DNA from: Aphanomyces cochlioides
Lineage: Eukaryota; Oomycota; Saprolegniomycetes; Saprolegniales; Verrucalvaceae
Direction: 5' to 3'
Assembly: GCA_019828595.1 (NCBI GenBank)
Contig: JAHQRK010000010.1
Span: 1,302,001-1,366,000 of the forward strand
Length of the DNA stretch: 64,000 nucleotides
Part shown: one piece after another, positions 33,432 to 44,400 of the stretch
How positions within the stretch are numbered: the stretch's first letter is position 1
Layout: each line of letters opens with the position of its first letter
The notes under the pieces: model-generated
The model's database searches: none
What the model was told of the DNA's origin: nothing
The model's input: the letters and a program-made list of their open reading frames with translations, nothing else
Translations under genes and position numbers: made by a program

Positions 33432-35028
33432 CTAGCGACGAGGTGGCGGCGATCGGCCACGAGACCAGCTTCGTTCGGTGGAGCTACATGCACTCAAATG
33501 AGCAAAGAAAAGAAAAGAAAGACGTACGCTGCACGACCATTTGATCGCGGTGGTTCAGATCGATCGTTTCGGCGATAATCTCGACCATTATCCTGCCCAT
33601 CGCCACGACGATCGTCATAACGAGCTGGTTTGTCGTCGTATCTGGGCTTGTCATCGTAGCGAGACTTGTCGTCATGGCGGGGCTTATCATCATAGCGGGG
33701 CTTGTCGTCATAGCGGGGCTTGTCGTCATAACGGGGCTTATCATCACAGCGAGGCTTGTCATCGTAACGAGGTTTGTCGTTGTATCGCGGCTTATCATCG
33801 TAGCGTGGCTTGTCATCATAACGTGGCTTGTCGTCATACCGCGGTTTATCATCGTACCGGGGCTTATCGTCATAACGAGTTTTGTCGTCGTAACGTGGCT
33901 TGTCGTCGTAACGAGGCTTATCATCGTAGCGAGGTTTGTCATCGTAACGTGGCTTGTCCTCATAACGTGGCTTGTCCTCATAACGAGGTTTGTCGTCATA
34001 ACGAGGTTTGTCGTCATAACGCGGTTTGTCATCACGACGGTCACGAGATCGAGAACGAGAACGGTTCGAGCGCGGCGCAGGGCTCAAATCACGGCCACGG
34101 TCGTCGTATTTTTTATCACCAAAGCGGCCACGATCTTCCCACTTGTCGTCGTTTCGACCGCGATTGTCCCTACAAGCCACGACAATTCACCATCCACAAT
34201 TCAAAAGAGACCAAAAACATGCAAAAAGCCAAAGGACCAAGGGGACAATAGAGACCATCCAAGGGACCAAAAGATTCCAATAATACCTTCGATTGGTGCT
34301 AAAATCCGTGCGGAGGAATTTGCCTTCAAAGCTCAAATCAGCTTCATGGGCTCGCGCGGCTGCCGAATACTCTTCAAAATCCACAAAGGCGGAAATGTTG
34401 GGGTTGTTGTTCTTTTGGGGCAATACTTTGACGTTTTCCACTGTGACACAATCAATCAACCATTCAATAGGGGACAATCAAGGGATAGCAAACCATTGAC
34501 CAAACCAACCAATTCAAGGTTGCCACCACATCACCATATATACAAAACACAGACAAATGCGCTACCTCGTCCATATTTCTCAAAGAAATCTTTCAATCGG
34601 TCAATCGTTGTATCTGGGGGAATGTTCGCCACAAACAAGCTCGTGCACTTCTTGTCGTCGTTTGATTCATTGTAGCGCGATCCACTGTTGTAGTTGCTAC
34701 TGCTGCTGCTATTGTAGCCACCAGACGAACGAAGAGGGTTTCGTTTGCGTTCATCGTCGGAATACGCCAACGATACACGCAATTTCTTGCCCTGAAACTC
34801 GCATCCATTCATTTCCCGACACGCGGCATCAGCGCTCGGTTGATCTTCATAGTCCACAAAGCAGTAGCCCTTCTTGATGATAATTTTGTTGATCGGACCA
34901 AACTAATTCAGGATAGATATACATATAGAATGAAGCGGCGTCCAAACCTTTCTAAACATATCTCGGAGATCTTCTTCCCGAACTTCATCTTCATAGAAGG
35001 GGGTGTTGCCAAGGAACACTTTGACCAT
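33432..35028 (-). CDS. two-RRM RNA-binding protein with DDKPRY hexapeptide repeat tail
   Basis: Five exons (35028-34948, 34902-34566, 34440-34287, 34169-33528, 33483-33432) give 421 aa. RRM1 spans about residues 3-80 (RNP2 VFLGNTPF, RNP1 GYCFVDYE). RRM2 spans about 115-190 (SLFVANIPP, AFVDFEEY). A short RS segment follows (SNRSRSRSRDRR), then about 23 copies of a DDKPRY hexapeptide and an Arg/Ser tail ending SPPPRR. It resembles SR-type splicing factors and is expected in the nucleus. Introns 2 and 3 are 125 and 117 nt, clearly longer than the rest of the window. A pair of CCGGAT palindromes lies 43-66 bp upstream of the ATG. Confidence 0.87.
33619..34036 (-). repeat. 18-bp coding minisatellite (DDKPRY units)
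   Basis: About 23 tandem 18-nt units inside exon 4 of the RRM gene. Units vary mainly at third codon positions. Protein changes are few and mild: EDKPRY twice, NDKPRY, and single T, S, C, H changes. The repeat leaves long open frames in other frames and on the other strand. Confidence 0.9.
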
Positions 35029-35070
35029 GTTGTCGTCTTGAGAACTGGGCCACACAATATGGTTGGGGGT

Positions 35071-35094
35071 TGTCCGGATAACCTCATCCGGATG
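35071..35094. promoter_or_regulatory. two CCGGAT palindromes upstream of RRM gene
   Basis: TGTCCGGATA at 35071-35080 and CATCCGGATG at 35085-35094, 43-66 bp upstream of the ATG at 35028. Confidence 0.5.
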
Positions 35095-36543
35095 GAAAAT
35101 CGAACATTCTTTTTCTTCAGGCTGAAAGGTCCTTTATTTTACAATAATTCAACTATAATAGATTAAAATAAACCATATATATTTATAACTAGAGGTAAGT
35201 GCTAGGGTCAATATTTAATAATTTTTGCAAGAAGTCTCCTATTAGTTATAATTGATACAAATGATTTATAACAGGTTATTGGAATTAGTAGCCTAACCAC
35301 TTGTCAACTGACCGTACCTGTCGAATCTATGGCTTTCATGCGATGCTAATGACAGTTTTTTCGTGCGTTGCGCCGCGTCAAATCGTTTGACTGCGTAGGG
35401 ACAAGTGTAGCTTTCAACAGTGAAGGCTCGAAATATTTCCGTTTTATAGCAGGGCTGACGCATGTCATGTTGAAGAATTGTGGATTGATGCTGATTTGTC
35501 AAGTGTCAACATCGATTCGTTTGGAATCTTCATACTGAGTCGGACGTACCTCGTTCGCGATCTCTGAAAGCTTGCCCTCATGGGCCTGTCCAAATGAAGA
35601 TTAGTCTTGCCTTTGATCTCTCAAGGATTTCGATGCTGTCAACAAAGTTTGGCGTTTGATTGCTCACGCAAAAGCGTCGTGACAGCTCATATATAATGTA
35701 TTAGAGGTTGTCCTTATCGAACCTCTTTGGAATTATTCCTCCACCCCAATATTAATACTGTAGTCCACAACTCGCAATAATCTCTTCATATCTTCAAAGA
35801 CATGAAACTGCATGCTTACCAGAACGCCAATGTGAGCAACCAGGTATGCTGTGCTTGCTGTTATGATAGTGTATGTATTATGACAGGGCCTTCAATAATC
35901 TATTTTTGGAATTCCATTTTTCCGACTGACAGGCTGTGAGACTTAAGAATATTAAATTATAAAGGTTTCCAAATTCTGGGCTTTCTTTTTTTCTCATTTG
36001 GCCTGACAGTTTCAGAAGGGCAATCTGGATCCATCGTATATATCAACTCATTGTAGCTTGATTTATGGCAGCTCTCGTGTGCAGCCAGCAGTGGCGCTTG
36101 GTATAAATCTATGCAATAGTACAGCCTCCTCCTGTGGCTGCATTTGCAATGGGCAGAGACGCGATCCACGCCCTTGAAAACCGCCGCGTTTCGATGTCGT
36201 ACCTCGGTCCAGCAGATTACAATCGCGTTCTTTCAGTCGCATGCTCGCTTGTGCCCTCGGCCAACCATCTCGTCGGGGACCATCCATTCTATAGACTGCA
36301 AGCGTCGATATATTGTGTGTCATGGGTGTGTGTCTCTCTGGCGTGCCATCTCGTCGCCAGGGCTACTGGGTATGCATTAAAACGGCTCGTATATCTCATC
36401 CGAAGAGGCATCCCTGCGTTCGTATCGATAGCGCTAGTGCTACAGCCCATCGCTAGCTCCATTCGCATGAGCTTTGTGTGGATTCAGCCTCGATAAACTT
36501 CCGTCAAAACCTCCATGAGGCTCCACACTGGTGAAATGACGTT
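35095..36543. other. long intergenic region, mostly empty
   Basis: About 1.45 kb between the divergent RRM and PKA-R genes, AT-rich at 35100-35280. The only possible gene is the low-confidence frame at 36149-36496. No RNA gene was seen. Confidence 0.45.
36149..36496 (+). CDS. possible small hypothetical protein
   Basis: An uninterrupted 115-codon frame starts MGRDAIHALENRR and holds one or two hydrophobic stretches (ASIYCVSWVCVSLACHLV, GIPAFVSIALVL). I recognise no family and no intron is needed. It ends 139 bp before the PKA-R start, within that gene's likely promoter region. It could be a chance frame in a sequence of moderate GC content. Confidence 0.2.
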   Translation: MGRDAIHALENRRVSMSYLGPADYNRVLSVACSLVPSANHLVGDHPFYRLQASIYCVSWVCVSLACHLVARATGYALKRLVYLIRRGIPAFVSIALVLQPIASSIRMSFVWIQPR

Positions 36544-36562
36544 TCCGGATAATGTTATCCGG
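36544..36562. promoter_or_regulatory. paired TCCGGATA/TTATCCGG upstream of PKA-R gene
   Basis: TCCGGATA, a 3-bp spacer, and TTATCCGG form a mirror pair 74-92 bp upstream of the ATG at 36636. A further CCCGG lies at 36569-36573. Confidence 0.5.
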
Positions 36563-36635
36563 GTAACTACCCGGAGTTGGTTTCACACGTGCGTCAAAGA
36601 TATCCATTTTTTAATTTTTTGGTCATTTGAGCAAC

Positions 36636-37829
36636 ATGTTTGACATGCTCAAGAAGAAATACGGCCGCTTCTTCTGCTGCTGCAAGGAATCGCCGACGCC
36701 AGGAGAGAAGCGCTTGATCCAGGATATTTCCCCCGATGATACCGAAACAAGTGACGAAGAAGAGACGAAACGCCGGATCCGCGCTAGAAATCAAGGCCGT
36801 CGACCGTCCGTCAGGTACACCATGGAATCTGGACTGTCTGGAAGTCTCAATGCAATGATATAGTTCGGGGTCATTGAGCATGGTTGATCCGATGCAATGC
36901 AAAAAGCGCATTCCAAAAAGCCCAACGACTGTCGAACGGATCAAATCGGCAGTGGCATGCAATTTTATGTTTAACTCACTCGAACCACAAGATCAAATGG
37001 ATATCATTGACGCGATGGAAGAACGTCGAGTTCATGTCGGCGATACTGTCATTAAGCAGGTAGACTTTTGCGTGCGGACGAGAACTGAACGATATGGGTC
37101 ATGTCTAGGGAGCTGAAGGCGATTACTTCTACGTGATTGAGATGGGTGAATTCGATGTCTTCACGGAACGCAGCCCCACCACACCAGTTTTTCACTATTC
37201 AAATGGCGGTACTTTTGGTGAATTGGCTCTCATGTACAACAGCCCACGTGCTGCTACGGTCGTGGCAGCCTCTCATGGAGCTCTGTGGGCTTTGGACCGA
37301 GACACATTCCGACGCATCATTGTTACGGCTAACCAAAAACGATCGGAAATGAACGAGAAGCTGCTGTCAGGCATGGAATTGATGGCCAACTTGACTCATG
37401 CTGAAGTGTCAACCATTGCCGACGCTTTGCAACCCGCACATTTTAAGCCAGGCGATTTAATCATTCGTCAAGGCGACGCCAACTACAGCTTGTTCCATTT
37501 CTACATTCTCGTCGAAGGAAGCTGCAACTTTGTCTACACAGACGAGCACGGCGAGAGTTCAGTCGTCGGTCAGGTCCAAGCTGTTGGCTATTTCGGCGAA
37601 AAGGTATTCCTTTCTCCATGGATGAATCTCACGGATGTCTCTGTAGGCATTGACGGAGAAATCCAAACGTGCAGTCAGTGTGATTGCAACAACGGACGTC
37701 AAGTGTCTCTCCATGGATGTTGCCACATTTGAGCGACTCATGGGTCCATTTCAAGAAGTATTTCAGCGCAAGATTACCAGTTATGCCAACGCGCGCGATA
37801 TCCATGCAGAAAATCGAACCCGTCTCTAG
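36636..37829 (+). CDS. cAMP-dependent protein kinase regulatory subunit-like (two cyclic-nucleotide-binding domains)
   Basis: Exons 36636-36814, 36864-37059, 37109-37603 and 37647-37829 (introns 43-49 nt) give 350 aa. The inhibitor site is RRPSVS near residues 56-61. It contains Ser, so it would be a phosphorylatable (type II-like) sequence. CNB-A (about 95-215) has the phosphate-binding cassette GTFGELALMYNSPRAATV. CNB-B (about 220-340) has GYFGEKALTEKSKRAVSV. These bind cAMP and release the catalytic subunit. The N-terminus lacks the usual dimerisation/docking helices. Instead it starts with a basic helix and a CCC cluster (KKKYGRFFCCCKES), which suggests lipid anchoring to membrane. Confidence 0.9.
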
Positions 37830-38374
37830 ATAGCTACACATTCTAACGTTTCATTGTCGCACGTCCGTCTCGTCGCACGTTAAGCGTTTCAACAGACAGC
37901 AAAGTGCTCGTCGATCTCACGCGATGTGTTTACCAAGCTTCCATATCTTCGCACGTCCGTTCTTGATCGTTCTTCCGCCTCCGTCGCCGCTGCTGGCATC
38001 CTCCATCTCATGCAATGTTCATAAATCGAGTCATCCGGATAATGACAACTTTATCCGTATGTTTCGATCGATCGTCCGGATAACATTTTGGTGTTTGTCC
38101 GGATGAATGCATATCGTAATGAAGGCGAAGGATGTCGCGCATCGTCGATCGATTTGTTCTGCAAAGGAGAGGTTGCTGATATAGAAACGCGAAGACCAGC
38201 AGCAAAACATGACAGATAAATTGCATTATCCGGATATCGAACTGTGGTATCCGGTGCCGAACGCACAATTGTCCGGATAGGCTGCAATATGATTGGCCAG
38301 TTGGAAGATCGTTTTTGCACATCATTTCGAGATTTGCCGGTGGCGACAATGGCATTTTGGAATCGGTCGCCAAG
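37830..38374. other. intergenic region with several CCGGAT palindromes
   Basis: 545 bp between PKA-R and the PX gene. CCGGAT palindromes or halves lie near 38035, 38055, 38075, 38098, 38226 and 38272. No gene seen. Confidence 0.5.
38226..38237. promoter_or_regulatory. TATCCGGATA element upstream of PX gene
   Basis: TTATCCGGATAT lies 138-149 bp upstream of the ATG at 38375. A further TGTCCGGATA is at 38270-38279. Confidence 0.45.
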
Positions 38375-38932
38375 ATGAGCTTTAATCTCCACAACGTGTC
38401 GATGCATGTGATGGACTACACCGTGGACGAGACAGTAGTCTACTACAAGCTGGAACTGGTCGATGAAACAACCGGTGATTGCACGAGCGTCCCACGTCGT
38501 TACAGCGCAATTGCAGCATTCCGTCAAGTGTTGCTGAAGGAAATCGAAGCGTCTTGCGAATGTCCAGCAAAAGCCAACTGCTGCAAACCATTTGTAGCGG
38601 CATTGAAACAGTGCAATTTTCCAGCCAAGACGTGGTTTGCCAAGGATGGCATCCAGTCGGACTTGGTCGCACAACGAGCAACCGACTTGGCCTATTTTCT
38701 CCAGGATGTCCTCTCCGTCGTCCGCGAATGGACTCCGCTCTGCCCATCAAACCAAGCTTTTCTTGAAAAATCGTTGGCTGATATTCTCGGCACGTCGCTT
38801 GTGATTGCTCCACGTACTCGCAAAGGCGAGCGCAGTGCGTCCTGTGAGCTTCCAAAGTCTTCATCGAGTCAACCGTTCCAGCGGAATCGTTCCGGGTCAG
38901 TGCCCATGACAGCGAAACCAATGATATTGTGA
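38375..38932 (+). CDS. PX-domain-like phosphoinositide-binding protein
   Basis: Single exon, 185 aa. The first about 130 residues follow the PX fold order: beta strands MSFNLHNVSMHVM and TVVYYKLELVD, the motif RRYSAIAAFRQVL (PX basic/aromatic patch), a Cys-rich middle (CECPAKANCCKPF) and FPAKTWFAKD, the PX proline loop. Helices then follow (ATDLAYFLQDVLSVVREW). PX domains bind PI3P on endosomes. The 50-residue tail is Ser-rich and basic. No upstream in-frame ATG exists before the stop, so the start is well fixed. Confidence 0.75.
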   Translation: MSFNLHNVSMHVMDYTVDETVVYYKLELVDETTGDCTSVPRRYSAIAAFRQVLLKEIEASCECPAKANCCKPFVAALKQCNFPAKTWFAKDGIQSDLVAQRATDLAYFLQDVLSVVREWTPLCPSNQAFLEKSLADILGTSLVIAPRTRKGERSASCELPKSSSSQPFQRNRSGSVPMTAKPMIL

Positions 38933-39195
38933 ATATTCAATTATTTAACTTATATATGGAAGATTGTATGTGAATATTTCAAGAAATATATGGTATTTTC
39001 CTGAAATTTAATTGAAAATCGGCATACAAATGCCAAGTGCAACGTAAAAATTAATATTCCGAATTACAATTTATTATTGCACAGGGACCTCAGGACCAAT
39101 CCAAATCGAGATATTCCCTGGCTTTAATGACATTTAATTTATTTTTTTCATATAAAACCACCAAAATCCGTCGAGATAAGGACTGCTGGCGCTTG

Positions 39196-39217
39196 ATTGG
39201 CGCACTAATTTGATTGG
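39196..39217 (+). promoter_or_regulatory. paired inverted CCAAT boxes upstream of helicase gene
   Basis: GATTGG at 39195-39200 and 39212-39217, 42-64 bp upstream of the ATG at 39259. The rest of the spacer 38933-39258 is AT-rich and empty. Confidence 0.4.
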
Positions 39218-39258
39218 TGGGTCGCTTCAGCGATCGAACATGACATTCTCAAACCACC

Positions 39259-41358
39259 ATGCTCTCCAAGCTGCTCCTGGTCACTGCTCTTGGCCGTCGT
39301 AGCCTTCCTAAAGCCGTCGTGGCTCTACGCCATGCGGCTGCAAGCACTGCGGCGCCTTCGTATGCAATGCCGCGTCTCGCCAGCCGCACGTTTTCGTCGC
39401 TTCGCCTGCAATCCATTGCCCTGCAAGATGAAGATCTGAACGACATCGACGACGATCTCGACAGCGAAGACGCCGAGTTGACGACCGGTTTTGCCAACCA
39501 AAAGCCCCTTGCAGACTTTGACTTGTCCCCACAGACGATGCAAAACTTGGAACGAGCTGGTATCACGCACTTGTTCCCAGTCCAAGTCGAATCTTTCTCG
39601 ACCATGATGGACGGCCGAGATATCATGGGCCGATCCAAGACCGGCAGTGGCAAGACGCTTGCGTTTGCATTACCCATTATCGAGCGCATTCTCTCCAACC
39701 CATCGCGCTCAAAATCTCCGCGAGCCGTTGCCATGCTCCCAACGCGTGAATTGGCTCAACAAGTGGCCGACGAATTCCGGCGCATTGCACCACAACTCCG
39801 CGTCGGTCTTGTCGTCGGCGGTGTCTCGTACACGCCACAAGAAAATGAACTGCGCCGCGGCATTGACATCCTCGTCGGCACGCCCGGCCGTGTCGTCGAT
39901 ATGATGGACAAGGGCGTGTTGGATCTGAGCGAGATTGAAGTGAGTGTCTTGGACGAAGCCGACATGATGCTCAAGTTTGGTTTCCAAGAAGAAGTCGAGA
40001 CGATCCTCGGCGCGATGCCAGAATCCAAGCAATGCGTCATGTGGAGTGCGACGACGCCTCGCTGGGTCCATTCCATCGCCAAGCAGTACTTGAACGACCC
40101 TGTGACGATCGATCTTGTCGGCGAAGACAACTCGAAACTCCCCGCGACGGTCGCCCACAAAGCCATCCTCGTCACGCGCGACTCCAAGGACCACGTGCTT
40201 GAAAATGTGCTCAACTTGTACTCGAACGGCGGCCAGACGCTCATCTTCACAGAGACGAAGCAAGAAGCGGACAATCTCGTCGCGGCGATCAGTAGCCGCA
40301 ACAAAGGCGTCCGCGCCTTGCATGGCGACCTCTCCCAAGGCCTTCGCACCAGCACGATGCAAAGCTTCCGCTCGGGCGAGACGCGCACGTTGATCTGCAC
40401 GGACATTGCTGCCCGTGGTCTCGACATTGCCAACGTCGACTTGGTCATTCAGTACCGCATGAGCAACGACCAAGAAAATTTTGTCCACCGCGCCGGACGC
40501 ACTGGTCGCGCTGGTCGCAGTGGCGTCAATGTCGTCTTGTTTGAAGCCCGCGATGTCGGTGACGTCCGCGAACTCGAACGCAAGTTTGGCTTGACGTTCT
40601 CGCACGTCGCGGCGCCGTTGCCGTCGCAATTGCTCGACAACTCGATGGAAACTGTCCGCGCCAAGCTCGAAAACGTCGCCTTTGACGGCCGCAAAGCCTT
40701 TGAAGACGCCGCGAAGGCCATCCTCGACAACGAAGACGAACGTCTCCACGTCGTCAGTTCGGCGCTTGCTCTCCTCGCCGGCTTTGAAGACAAAGGCCCG
40801 ACCGTCTACTCGATGCTGACTGCCCAGGCACATTTGCAAACTTTGACGCTCGTTGGCGATCGCTCATGGAACGCCGACGGCATCTCGAGCTTCCTCAAGG
40901 AAGTCCAAGTGAACGTTCCTTTCTCCAAGGTGGTCCGCGGCGACAGCCACGTCTTCTACTTTGACGTGCCCCGCAAACACGTCGACGCTGTGCTCCAGCA
41001 CGCCGAATCCAACCAAGTGGACATTTCCATCGCGACGGAATTTCCAAAGATCACGCTCAGTGGTCTCCGCACGTCCAACTACTCGTCGCGACCTCCACAA
41101 AATGTCCGTCAAGGCTACGGCAACAATGGCGGCAATAACCGCTTCCAGCGCGACTCGAACAATCGCAACGGCAGTCGATTTGGCAACAACGACGGCTACA
41201 GCAACAACCGAAACAACTACAGCCGAAACAACAACAGAGGCGGCAGCGGCGGCTTTGACAGCGGCTTCTCCCGCAGCAACAACAGCCAGGGCGGTCGCAA
41301 GAGCAGCAGCAGCAATGGACCATCGTGGGGCAACAAGTCGTCGAGCAAATGGTTGTAA
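39259..41358 (+). CDS. DEAD-box RNA helicase, probably mitochondrial, with GUCT-like and Gly/Asn-rich tail
   Basis: Single exon, 699 aa. A presequence-like N-terminus (MLSKLLLVTALGRRSLPKAV, Arg-rich, acid-free to about residue 50) predicts mitochondrial import. The helicase core has the Q-motif region (FPVQVESF), motif I (SKTGSGKT), Ia (PTRELAQQ), Ib (TPGR), II (DEAD), III (SAT), V (ARGLDIA) and VI (HRAGRTGR). A C-terminal domain near 520-600 resembles the GUCT fold of the DDX21/DDX50 and plant PMH groups. An Asn/Gly/Arg/Ser-rich RNA-binding tail follows. It unwinds RNA with ATP and likely assists organelle intron or rRNA processing. Codon third positions are richer in GC than in neighbours. 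The stop lies 50 bp from the RME-8 stop (convergent). Confidence 0.92.
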   Translation: MLSKLLLVTALGRRSLPKAVVALRHAAASTAAPSYAMPRLASRTFSSLRLQSIALQDEDLNDIDDDLDSEDAELTTGFANQKPLADFDLSPQTMQNLERAGITHLFPVQVESFSTMMDGRDIMGRSKTGSGKTLAFALPIIERILSNPSRSKSPRAVAMLPTRELAQQVADEFRRIAPQLRVGLVVGGVSYTPQENELRRGIDILVGTPGRVVDMMDKGVLDLSEIEVSVLDEADMMLKFGFQEEVETILGAMPESKQCVMWSATTPRWVHSIAKQYLNDPVTIDLVGEDNSKLPATVAHKAILVTRDSKDHVLENVLNLYSNGGQTLIFTETKQEADNLVAAISSRNKGVRALHGDLSQGLRTSTMQSFRSGETRTLICTDIAARGLDIANVDLVIQYRMSNDQENFVHRAGRTGRAGRSGVNVVLFEARDVGDVRELERKFGLTFSHVAAPLPSQLLDNSMETVRAKLENVAFDGRKAFEDAAKAILDNEDERLHVVSSALALLAGFEDKGPTVYSMLTAQAHLQTLTLVGDRSWNADGISSFLKEVQVNVPFSKVVRGDSHVFYFDVPRKHVDAVLQHAESNQVDISIATEFPKITLSGLRTSNYSSRPPQNVRQGYGNNGGNNRFQRDSNNRNGSRFGNNDGYSNNRNNYSRNNNRGGSGGFDSGFSRSNNSQGGRKSSSSNGPSWGNKSSSKWL

Positions 41359-41408
41359 AGATTAGAGATAGAATAAACACGAAATTGCATTTGGATATCG
41401 CTGATGAC

Positions 41409-44400
41409 TTACGTGACGAGCATGCCAATCTTTTGCGGGTTGGCGTATTTGAATTTGAGCAACGCGGGGGCGTTCGGCAGCACGAGCCACTTCTTGACGT
41501 CCGCCGACGCATCTTGCGCCCTGTCGCTCGCATACGAATGCGTCGCGTTGTAGTCTTTCCACACTTTTGAGTCGCGCAGGGACGTCGACACGAGGTTGCC
41601 AGGAATGATCGACAGCACCGACAAGAAGCGAGCAATTGGCGCTTTTGTGTTGCCAGCAATCGCATCAGGTGCCGACAAGAGATTGAGCAACGCGCTGACC
41701 ATTTGCGTCATGGCGGCCGATTTCGCAAAGCCAATTGACAGATTCGTGTGGCGTTTCAACGCCGTCGTGTGGATATTCAAGAGCAATTCGACGTCTTGAT
41801 GATTGTTGCCCGCCGACATGAGCGGCAGTGTCCTACGAAGAAAAAATGAGAGATGAATGGAAAGACAGCGGCGATGTCGTACTTGGCGAGCGCGGCGGCG
41901 TCCATGCCGCTGACTAATTTATCAATACAGGTCGGGACCAAGCACAAATTGCCGAGGAATTGCAACGCGACGCGGCCCAACTGTCCTTCATCGCTTTCTT
42001 TCCGCTTCGGCAAATGATTGTACACGGCGGCGAACATGCTCTTGACGTAGTGCGTGATCTTTTCGGCAATCTTTTCAATGCACTTCGGTGAAAACATCGC
42101 AATGTGGAGGCATTCCATCACACGGAGTTGGAAGAACGGCGCCTTCTCGGTCGAGAAGCGGATCTTCGTCTCGTCGTGGTCCAAGCCGGCAAAGAGCGTC
42201 ACAATACCGTCGACGTCCACGAGCTGGATGTCCATTTCCGGAGTGAACTGCAGCATGTGGCGCACAGCCGTCACAACGGGAAGCATGCGTTCATTCAGCA
42301 CACTTTCGAGGATTTCAGGACGCGCACGGACGCCGGCAATATCATGGGATAGCGCGCTCAGCAAATTCGCCATGACGCGCTTGCGGATTTCAGCCTGGTC
42401 GGTGACATATGTGCCACGGCCGGAGCGTTCGTCGGCAAGTCCTGACGAAATGAGCGCCGTGATGCCAGGCTCGGGGTCGTTGTTGTAGAAATTCACGTAA
42501 ATGTCGGCAACGCGCAGTTCCAATTGTTGCGCTTCGTACATGAATCCCTGTGGCAATTCAAACTCTTTCGTCGATGCGTGGGCTTCTTCAGCAAGCGCAA
42601 ACAATTGCTGCCGCATCGATGCCGTCCACATCATGTGAGGTTTCTTGACGTCATGCGAGACGACGTTAAGGAACATTTCGGGGTTTGTTTGACTCAAGAG
42701 TAAGTCGATGAGTGGCCGTGTGAAGATTTGGTCGATCGTGCGCTGCATGCGACCGCGGGCCGTGACGGCAGGGGCATTTTCAGGTTGCAGAATGCCCTTC
42801 AGCGCTTCGGCCGCCAAAGTTCGAGTTGATTGTGAGCCATTTTGGTTGCATATGATCGGTGCCAAGTACCAAACGACGCCGCGTTTGGCCATCGCGTCCA
42901 AGAGTTCGTCCGATTTGGTTGATCCAAGCGCCATGCCCGTAAGAATTTGCAACGCCAACGCTGTCAAGTCTTGCGACGGTGTGCTCAATTCCAAGTAAGG
43001 CTGCAAATATGGCAAAATCGACAACGACGGTGAGCTAGACAGACCGTCGCGACCGAGCGGTTGATACACTATGCGCTTGAAAGTTTCAAGGAGGAATCGC
43101 GTCGGCGTCAAGTCGTTTTCGCGGTGGGCATGGGCCAAGACCAACGCATCGTACATAACACGAAGGCCAGAGACGACTGTCGTGTCCTTCATCGTGTTGA
43201 TAATCGCGCTGCTCTGGCAGGACGTCGTAATCACTTCAAGCGCGCTCAAGAACACATCCCATTGAGGCGTCGCCATGTCGTTGCATTTCTTCAGTGCGAG
43301 CAAAAGTAGCGAAAAGTTGAGATATTCATGCAAGCGTGGCTCCAACGACGTCCAGAAACGACGGAAGAGAAGGCTGATCGAGTTGAAAACCATCACGATG
43401 TCCTTGCTCGTCATCTTGGAGTGGTTGGTTGGGTAGACCCAAACGCGGACAGCTTCCACGAGAGCGCGCAGGAAGGCCGGGGGATCATTAATGGGCCAGT
43501 TAGGGAATTGCGTCTCATCGAGGAGGTTGTGGAGGTAGTACTGGTAGCACTGGAGCGCGTACACCTCTTGGGGATACGTGATCAACGGCGTCGATGTGTC
43601 TTCTTCGGACACGGCCAGGGTGAATTCGCCGTCCACGAGGTGATTCGTGATGAATTCATTCACTTGCGAGAGCATTTCGTTGCGCATGTCATCGTTCCAG
43701 AGCGTCTCAGGGTCGTTCGACGTGCCAAAGTAGACGCTTGCAAACTTTTGCGAACCGTGGCGGACCAACTGGGCAACCAACGACACGGGCAATATCTTGA
43801 TGAGCCAGCTCTTCATGCAGCGCTGCGTGAAAGAGTCGTCGCCCGTCGTGCGCGTCAACAACTTGGTCAATTCTTCAGGAGACAAGTGGACAGGGCGCTG
43901 ACGGAGATGAATATTGCCGAGAAAGTTGCCGACAATGTACATGTCGCTCTCTGTGTGGGTGTTGCGGAAGAGATAGTAGAAGAGCCCCGTCGTATGTAGC
44001 GACGGCACCATCGACTCATTGTTCTGCACGAGCAAATAGAACAAATGAATGCAGCGGCGGAAGACGTTGCGGTTTGGATGATCCAACAGCGAGACAAGGA
44101 ATTTCAAATGGTCCGAGAGCGCGCGCTTGATATAGCTCACGGGGCCGACGGCGTTCGTCGTCGTGACTTCATCGCCGACGAAGCATTCCGTCTTGGTCAA
44201 TTCTTCCTGTTCGGTCGACTGGCAATGGACCAATTTCATCAAGACCAACAGACACGTTTGGGTAATGCTCGTTGCTTCTGCGTCATTCTCTAGCGGTTTG
44301 ACTTCTTTTAGGAGAGCCAGCACCAAGTCTAAGTTGCGGGGCTCATGGAGGAATCGCGTAACATTGACAGCGTTGGACAAGACGCGCTCGACGAAAAGCA

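Noticed and set aside
33674..34675. 333-codon open frame on the plus strand across the RRM gene
   Set aside because: It is the antisense of the 18-bp coding repeat. The repeat is free of stops in several frames, and the minus strand carries RRM motifs and proper splice sites.
39709..40839. 376-codon minus-strand frame inside the helicase gene
   Set aside because: Shadow frame caused by GC-rich third positions of the helicase; its composition is unlike a folded protein and all DEAD-box motifs are on the plus strand.
43328..43999. 223-codon plus-strand frame inside the RME-8 gene
   Set aside because: Antisense shadow of a conserved coding exon; repeated Arg/Val/Glu composition is typical of reversed codons.
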